From contig JABFRJ010000445.1 in the NCBI GenBank assembly GCA_013141255.1, positions 1 through 35,727 of the forward strand: DNA of 35,727 bases, given 5' to 3'. Source of the stretch: Hyphomicrobiaceae bacterium (lineage in GTDB: Bacteria; Pseudomonadota; Alphaproteobacteria; Rhizobiales; Hyphomicrobiaceae). Below the pieces are notes generated by a model. The model searched no databases and was not told where the DNA came from. It was given only the letters and a program-made list of their open reading frames with translations. This document shows, piece by piece, positions 29,213-35,727 of this stretch. A program made the translations under genes and the position numbers. Position 1 is the stretch's first letter; every line of letters starts with the position of its first letter.

Positions 29213-30133
29213 ATGGCGGATGGCAGTCAAGCGCGTATTGTAGAAGCCGACCGCGCGGCGGCAGATGCTGCAAGGGAAGCGAAAGCTGAGATGCTCGAGC
29301 AGGTGAAGGCTAGCGGCGTTACTAGGCCGACAACCACTGCGGCTAAAGCAAAGAAGGCGACGCCTGCGGTGGCGGGTAAGCTTGGCTACAAAGAATTTCT
29401 TGTCGATGTGTGGGTTACAAATTTGAACTCGGTAGAATTTGGTTTCTACAAAAAGAGTCGTAACAAAGCCAAATCGCGCCAATTCACTTCGGACATGGAT
29501 ATTTTCGCTGAAGTGATCGAGAACGGAGAGCGGACAGGGTTGATTGGGTATCGTGAAGATCTTTGGAAGACGGCCACCGGGATGGACAAACGGCTTGTGT
29601 TCAAGCTGTTCAATGAAAGTTTGAATTGGCGTGCTACGTTGGATCAGATGCTTGGGCGCTCGTTGCAGCAGACGATTGGTGCACGCGGCTTGCCGGTGAC
29701 TTGTTTTTCAGTGAACGTCAATAATCACGATTTCGTCGTATATATTGAGCGCAGTGCGAACAAATGGGCATTTATGCCTGAGAATTTCTCATTTTTCTTT
29801 GTTGATGAAGGTGAGCCAAAATTTTATCGACTTCGGCGCGCGCTTATCAACTTGGGTGGCGACTACACACTTTATGATCAAAAGGGCGATGTCGTTGGTT
29901 ATCTCGACGGGAAGTTGTTTTCATTTGGGAAGTGGCGCGGACGTGTGCGCGACGATCATGCTGATCCAAAATTATTGATGGTCCTACAAATGTTTTCAGC
30001 GATGCTGGTGTTTAATCGCGGTTGCCGGAAACATGTTAAAGCATTGGCACGCGAGATTGCAGCGGGGACGCTGAAACCAAAACTTGAGCGACAGGAAACT
30101 GATCTCTACATGAACCCTCGGCGTGTGAGGTAG
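29213..30133 (+). CDS. Uncharacterised 306-aa protein
   Basis: ORF with plausible RBS (GGAGGAACGCAAGATC-ATG); Ala/Lys-rich N-terminus then a globular domain ending GDYTLYDQKGDVVGYLDGKLFSFGKWRGRV ... no confident family. Confidence 0.7.
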   Translation: MADGSQARIVEADRAAADAAREAKAEMLEQVKASGVTRPTTTAAKAKKATPAVAGKLGYKEFLVDVWVTNLNSVEFGFYKKSRNKAKSRQFTSDMDIFAEVIENGERTGLIGYREDLWKTATGMDKRLVFKLFNESLNWRATLDQMLGRSLQQTIGARGLPVTCFSVNVNNHDFVVYIERSANKWAFMPENFSFFFVDEGEPKFYRLRRALINLGGDYTLYDQKGDVVGYLDGKLFSFGKWRGRVRDDHADPKLLMVLQMFSAMLVFNRGCRKHVKALAREIAAGTLKPKLERQETDLYMNPRRVR

Positions 30134-30178
30134 GGGCAGCAGGCTGGAATATTGCGGTTCAAATTGGAATTGGAATTC

Positions 30179-30200
30179 GGCGTCGCGCATCAGCGACGCC
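30179..30200. terminator. Hairpin in the convergent gap (possible bidirectional terminator)
   Basis: GGCGTCGC-gcatca-GCGACGCC, perfect 8-bp stem with 6-nt loop between the converging genes; weak T-tract. Confidence 0.5.
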
Positions 30201-30281
30201 GTTCGTGTTTGCACTTCGAGCAGCGGTCTGCTGTTTGACTTACCCCTGCTGGGTCAATTGTCCCAATGCAATTTGGTAGCG

Positions 30282-32778
30282 CTACTGGGTGCTTAAAGGT
30301 GCCGATTGTGGGCCAGGGGTCGGTTTACTAGAGGCTTGATCGCCGCGTGTTGACGTTTTTTTGTTGGAGCGATTGACGGACCCGCGCGCGCGGGGCTCAG
30401 GATTGCGATCTTGAACCGCCTTGTGCACATTCGGTACGAGGGGCGCGGTTACCGGTTGTTCTATCAGTGGCGTTTCGGCAATTTGTGTTGGCTCTTGGCA
30501 CTCGATTGTGAGTGTCACACTTTCGATCGCATCGACTGGGAGCGATAGTTTCAGTTCTCCATCTGAGTTCGTCGTTACATCTGACGACCAGAGGGGCGTG
30601 CCATCTGACTTAGAGACATTCACTGTGTAAACGCCAGGATACATTCCATGCCATGTCATATCGCCTTGTCCAAAGCCAGCGGCGTTAGCTTTGAAGCCGC
30701 ATGACATTCGATTGAGCGATGATATCTGCCATCTGCTATCGACGAGCGCGGGCGTAAATTTTTGCGTAAGTGCTTTTGGACCCAATGCTACGGTCGGCTC
30801 TGCGACGGCAGGGTCGAGCGCGACGTAAAGCGAGTCTGCGTGCATCGTTGATCCCAAGACACCATTACTTTGTGCCAGATCGATCGCGACTGAGTTGGCT
30901 GCGTCAAAGCGAATGGTGTCGAGTGCACCGCGATTGAAGATTCGCCATGTTTTATTAGCTTCTTGTTGAATTGTGACGTCGAAGTAGCTGTCGGCAACCG
31001 AGGCGTAATGAGACGCGGTGATCGGGATGACTTTGTCAGCGCGGGCTTTGTTTAAAAGACTGGCGACTGCGTCGAGGCTTTCCTGTTTCTGGCCTGAGTA
31101 CATGTGATAGTAGGTATTCGTGCCCTTCAGGCGACGTGGCAGTTCTGTATTGGCCCAGGTTTCGGCGACGGTCGCGAAAGCGCCAAAATCGCTCGACCAA
31201 CCAGATGTGTAGGTATTTTCGTTACTACTGACCGCGTGGATCTGACGCTCCTTACCAACCGGTCTTGCGATGGGCGGTACATACGATACAGACGGAAATT
31301 TTGTGTCCAGCCGTGTGTCGCCGCCATTCATATTACGTACACCAGCGGCGCGTGTTGTGGAGACTGCAGCTTCAAAGGGTGCTGTGTTGCCGCTCCAAAG
31401 ATAGAGTGCGGCCTTTTTATTGGGAGGCGACAAGCTGGTGGCGACTTCAAGTGCGCCGGTAATTTCGGTCTGGAGGTTGAATGGCTCTATATAGTTGCCG
31501 CGCGGCATATCAGGCCCGTTATTGCCGTAGCCGGCGCGGAGGGGGGAGAGTTCACGGCCGGGTTGGTTGGCATCAAGATTGGAGATTCCATTGCGCGCTT
31601 CATGTAGTTTCAACTCATCAGCTCGCGAGTAGTTCTTGAAGAACCCCCAGTTGAAAGGGTGCGAATGAGTGTGTGCGGCAACTTCTATATTACGCATCTG
31701 CAGCAGTTCTCGGGCAATCAATGATGCGCGAGGATGCCCGCCAAGTGTCGGCAGCATATCGCAGGCGATGGGTGCGACGCTGACGGGAAGGTCTGGATAG
31801 GCGCGGATGAGTTTGTCGCGGACGATTTCGGACACTAAGAATGCTTTGCCGCTCGCGTCTTTGAATTCTGAAATATTGTTCCAACCGTCGCCATCGATGT
31901 GGCTGAAGTATATGCGACGTCCGGCGATCGTTGTCGTGTCGGGAATGGGCCACAAGTTTCGATTTAGTGCGCGTTCTAGGAACGCAAACGGATTGAGGAC
32001 CCATTTCAGGCGCTCGGTTTTCTGATCGTAAATTTGGCCGAAGCCATATTGTACAAATCCACCACCGCTGCTGGTTATTACCGCGTCTGTCGTTCGGCTG
32101 CGTTGGGCGCGACCATCGTTTTCGATCATAAGATGAGATGTTGCGCGACCCGAGATGGCAGTGAAAACCATATGGCCGGGAACATTGCCGTCGAGTTTAT
32201 GTTCAAATTCGACTACTGACGGATCGCGGATCTTGATGGTTGCCGTATTAATGTCGTCGATCCAAACAGGATGGGATTGGATGCCAAGGTGTTTCAGGAA
32301 AGCATTGACCAATTTTGCATCTTCGCCATTCAACGGCGCGCCGACGAAATCGACAACAACAAAACGCGTACCGCGTGCGGCGACGCTAGCAGCCCATTTT
32401 AAATAAGCTGTATGGTTGTGGATGCGCTCGCCGAACCAGGTCGCTACAGCAGCATATTTCGACATCACGTCTGGCGAGGGTAAGCCCTGCTGAATGTCGT
32501 GATATATCAGTGTATATCCGAGGTGGTTGAAGGGCATCTCTAGTTGTTTATGGAGACGCGTTTGATCCGGGGTTGCCTCAGCGCCGCTGTCATAAAGTGC
32601 CAGAACTTCGCGGGTGATGATTGAGGGGTGTGTCCGTGATGGACTAGACGTAATGGTATCGGTTTTAGGACGCTTTTGCGCCATTGCATCAGACGCTGGA
32701 GATGCCATTAAAAGTGCAACTGCAATCGCAACGCCGCCATGCGAGGGCGCGACGCACTTTGCTGTCGACTGACGCACG
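30282..32778 (-). CDS. PelA-like polysaccharide deacetylase (CE18-like), secreted
   Basis: ORF listed to 32930; likely start GTG 32778 giving signal peptide VRQSTAKCVAPSHGGVAIAVALLMASPASDAMAQ. DxD in YFSHIDGDGW, HxxxH in AAHTHSHPF. Confidence 0.75.
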
Positions 32779-32958
32779 ATCAAGGCTCCTACGCTTTTTT
32801 TACAGCTTACGTTAGTGCCCAATTTGGGCCGACCTGAATGGCGGTCAGTTAGCCTTAGATGGTGTAGCAATTCAAGTGATGTGTGGACGATCACGGCGTT
32901 CGCGAATGGCCGTGTAGCGCGTTTGCACACCGCAACCGTTCGCGAACGTCGACGTGTA

Positions 32959-34797
32959 TCAGGCTGCGCCCTGTTCTCTCAGTGCTTCGCGCGAGCGTTC
33001 ATTGCGCTTGCGCTCATTTGGATCGAGCCAACGCTTGCGCAAGCGAATAGATTTCGGTGTTATTTCAACGAGTTCGTCGTCTTGAATGTAACTCATGGCC
33101 TTTTCGAGGCTCATGCGGATTGGCGGTGTCAGGATTTCGGCTTCATCCTTGCCGGCTGCGCGGACGTTGGTGAGCTTCTTGCCTTCGACGACGTTGACGA
33201 CCAGGTCATTGTTGCGGCTGTGTTGCCCAATAATCATGCCTTCGTACACGCGGGTTTGCGGATCGATCAGCATGGCGCCGCGTTCTTGTAACTTGAACAT
33301 CGAATAGACGGTTGACTCACCCATCGCATTGGAAATCAGTACGCCATTGATGCGGCGTGGAATCTCGCCTTTGTAAGGGCCATAGGCATGGAACAGGCGA
33401 TTCATGACGGCCGTACCGCGTGTGTCTGTGAGAAGGTCGCCCTGATAGCCAATCAGACCACGTGTCGGAACATGGAAGACCAAGCGATTGCGTCCGCCGC
33501 CTGAAGGGCGCATTTCCTTGAGTTCACCCTTTCGTTCGGAGAGCTTTTGAACAACTACGCCAGAATGCTGTTCGTCGACGTCGATGATCACTTCTTCGAT
33601 GGGTTCGAGGCGGGCCTTGGTTTCTTCATCAACTTTCATGACCACTTGTGGGCGCGAGACCGTTAATTCGAAACCTTCGCGGCGCATGTTTTCAATCAAG
33701 ATTCCGAGCTGTAATTCGCCACGACCCGCGACTTCATAGCTGTCGCGATCGGCGCTTTCGGTGATGCGGATGGCGACGTTGCGTTCGGCTTCTTTCATCA
33801 GGCGGTCACGAATGACACGGCTTTGCACTTTGTCGCCTTCTTGACCTACGAACGGGCCGTCGTTGATGCGGAACATCATGGCGAGGGTTGGTGGATCGAT
33901 CGGTTGTGCCTGGATCGGTACTGTGATGCTTGGGTCGCAAAGCGTATCGGCGACGGTGGCGTCGGTGACACCAGCAATGGCGACGATGTCGCCGGCTAGC
34001 GCTTCATCGACGGCGGTTCGTTCGAGACCACGGAAGGCTAGTACCTTGGTAATCTTGGTGTTTTCGATCAATGTGCCGTCGCGGCGAAGTGCTTTGATGA
34101 TTTGATTTGGCTTGGCCGAACCCGAGATGATGCGGCCGGTTAAAATGCGCCCGAGATATGGGTCGGCTTCGAGCGTCGTTGCCAACATAACGAAGGGGCC
34201 CTCTTCGGCGACGGGCGGTGGCACGTGTTTGAGGACCAATTCGAACAGTGGTGTCAGATCGCCTTTTGGGCCTTTGGGGTCAGTGGCCATCCAACCATCG
34301 CGGCCGGAACCATATAGTGTTGGGAAGTCGAGCTGTTCAGGTGTCGCGTCCAGACCGTCAAAGAGGTCGAAGATTTCATTTAAAACTTGATCGTGGCGTT
34401 CGTCGGGGCGGTCTATTTTGTTGATGACGACGATAGGCCGAAGGCCGAGTTTTAGGGCCTTGGAGAGCACGAACTTGGTTTGGGGGAGCGGGCCTTCGGA
34501 GGCGTCGCATAGCAGAACCACGCCGTCGACCATGTTTAAGATGCGCTCAACCTCGCCACCGAAATCGGCGTGGCCGGGGGTGTCGACGATATTGATGCGT
34601 GTGTCGTTCCAAAGAATTGAGGTGCACTTTGCTAGGATCGTGATGCCGCGTTCGCGCTCAAGATCGTTCGTGTCCATGGCTTGGTTTTCGACCTTCTGAT
34701 TTTCTCGGAAGGCGCCGGACTGCTTTAAAAGTGCGTCGACGAGTGTCGTCTTGCCATGGTCGACGTGCGCGATGATGGCGATGTTGCGCATCTGCAT
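32959..34797 (-). CDS. typA: Ribosome-associated GTPase TypA/BipA
   Basis: [66 protein letters not shown]. Confidence 0.97.
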   Translation of the reverse strand: MQMRNIAIIAHVDHGKTTLVDALLKQSGAFRENQKVENQAMDTNDLERERGITILAKCTSILWNDTRINIVDTPGHADFGGEVERILNMVDGVVLLCDASEGPLPQTKFVLSKALKLGLRPIVVINKIDRPDERHDQVLNEIFDLFDGLDATPEQLDFPTLYGSGRDGWMATDPKGPKGDLTPLFELVLKHVPPPVAEEGPFVMLATTLEADPYLGRILTGRIISGSAKPNQIIKALRRDGTLIENTKITKVLAFRGLERTAVDEALAGDIVAIAGVTDATVADTLCDPSITVPIQAQPIDPPTLAMMFRINDGPFVGQEGDKVQSRVIRDRLMKEAERNVAIRITESADRDSYEVAGRGELQLGILIENMRREGFELTVSRPQVVMKVDEETKARLEPIEEVIIDVDEQHSGVVVQKLSERKGELKEMRPSGGGRNRLVFHVPTRGLIGYQGDLLTDTRGTAVMNRLFHAYGPYKGEIPRRINGVLISNAMGESTVYSMFKLQERGAMLIDPQTRVYEGMIIGQHSRNNDLVVNVVEGKKLTNVRAAGKDEAEILTPPIRMSLEKAMSYIQDDELVEITPKSIRLRKRWLDPNERKRNERSREALREQGAA

Positions 34798-35029
34798 TGG
34801 ATGTCAAGTCCTTGACGAAAATAGCTTTTTTCGCCCTCTGTCTGTGACAGGAGCGTGCTGCGGCGCAGCATTGGGGTCTGATATTTGCCCGCTGGGTAGC
34901 ACATTAGACCCCGGCCCGCCAGTCGCAGAGGCGAAGTATCGCTTGGGTTTTGTCTGGTTTGCATGATCCTTGCTCACGCATTTGAGAGGGTCGGCTAATT
35001 GTGCCGAATTGTGACAATGCGAGGACCGA

Positions 35030-35554
35030 ATGTTTGAACGTAATCGTCAACAGACCGAGCAGGGGGCAATCTCGGTCGAAATTACGGGTGAGGATGGTAT
35101 TGCTGTCGGCGGTCGATTGATTATTGCAGCGGGGCGACCGCTATTTGACGTGTTGAATGGTCCGACATTGTTTTTTGAATTTGAACCGTTCGAGGGGGAG
35201 CGCCAGTTCGTTGCGAAGTCTAGTATCAGGTCTGTAAAGTTACTCGCCGGCCCGGGAGTTGCTGGTCTCAGTCAACGATTACGCGATCTTGATGGTTTTG
35301 ATCCGTATTCGATTTTGGGGATCAAATCGGGTACGCCTTTTGAGGACGTTCGGTCGCAGTATCTTACGATGGCTAAATCATATCATCCGGATCGATATTC
35401 GACGGTGCAATTGCCAGATGAAGTTGCGGCATATCTTGAAGGCATGTCGAGACGTGTAAATGCTGCGTTTGCGGCGCTTGAACCGGCACTGGCAGCGGCG
35501 AAATCGCGACGTTCGTTTCAATCTGATGTTGTGTATGTGTCGCCGAATCGATGA
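35030..35554 (+). CDS. J-domain (DnaJ-like) protein with C-terminal J domain
   Basis: ORF; DPYSILGIKSGTPFEDVRSQYLTMAKSYHPDRYS with HPD motif near the C-terminus. Confidence 0.85.
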   Translation: MFERNRQQTEQGAISVEITGEDGIAVGGRLIIAAGRPLFDVLNGPTLFFEFEPFEGERQFVAKSSIRSVKLLAGPGVAGLSQRLRDLDGFDPYSILGIKSGTPFEDVRSQYLTMAKSYHPDRYSTVQLPDEVAAYLEGMSRRVNAAFAALEPALAAAKSRRSFQSDVVYVSPNR

Positions 35555-35581
35555 GTAACATACTGCGGCGTGACTTAGGGA

Positions 35582-35727
35582 TTAGGTTTGTCGTGGCGGG
35601 TGTATGAATTCCCACGGGGATGTCTCGCTGCCTTGTGGCACTTCGACTTCGATCAATACCGGCGCTTTTGATTTTAGTGCGCGGTGCAATGCTGGTCGCA
35701 GTTCTTGTGGACTGCGTACGAGATAGG
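35582..35727 (-). CDS. C-terminal fragment of a thiamine-pyrophosphate-dependent enzyme (acetolactate synthase-like), truncated by window end
   Basis: Own translation of the minus strand: YLVRSPQELRPALHRALKSKAPVLIEVEVPQGSETSPWEFIHPPRQT-stop; typical ELRxAL...PVLIEV ending of TPP enzymes. Confidence 0.6.
   Translation of the reverse strand, partial: YLVRSPQELRPALHRALKSKAPVLIEVEVPQGSETSPWEFIHPPRQT

Noticed and set aside
33863-34699. Plus-strand ORFs antisense to typA
   Set aside because: Mirror ORFs of a strongly conserved GTPase gene, rich in Ser/Arg/Pro as expected of antisense frames.

Overview
This 35.7 kb window reads as the replication-origin and partition region of an alphaproteobacterial chromosome. 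Left of the origin are minus-strand genes Smr-domain, MltA, Tim44-like, then fxsA and secB (+), dnaQ, coaE, aroE, maf and PPRP. An approximately 380 bp noncoding gap between PPRP and hemE (8154-8534) carries several DnaA-box-like 9-mers, AT-rich stretches, palindromes and clustered GANTC sites, and is the probable oriC. Right of it are hemE, hemJ, rho, mnmE, mnmG, rsmG, parA and parB. Two perfect parS palindromes (GTTTCACGTGAAAC) lie at 13346 and 15576, the second inside the rsmG coding sequence. Beyond parB come hisE, coaA, an uncharacterised AT-hook/HTH protein, a PfkB-family kinase, holA, lptE and leuS. An accessory stretch follows: YggS-like protein, L,D-transpeptidase, small membrane protein, divergent cytochrome P450, unknown 306-aa protein, PelA-like deacetylase, typA, a C-terminal J-domain protein and the C-terminus of a TPP enzyme. 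No tRNA, rRNA, CRISPR array or transposase was recognised. The most interesting signals are the oriC candidate, the structured mnmE-mnmG intergenic region (parS, GANTC cluster, helically spaced repeats), the AT-hook protein with an inverted repeat at its promoter, the rho leader pyrimidine tract, the noncanonical P450 I-helix, and the orphan PelA-like and 306-aa proteins.
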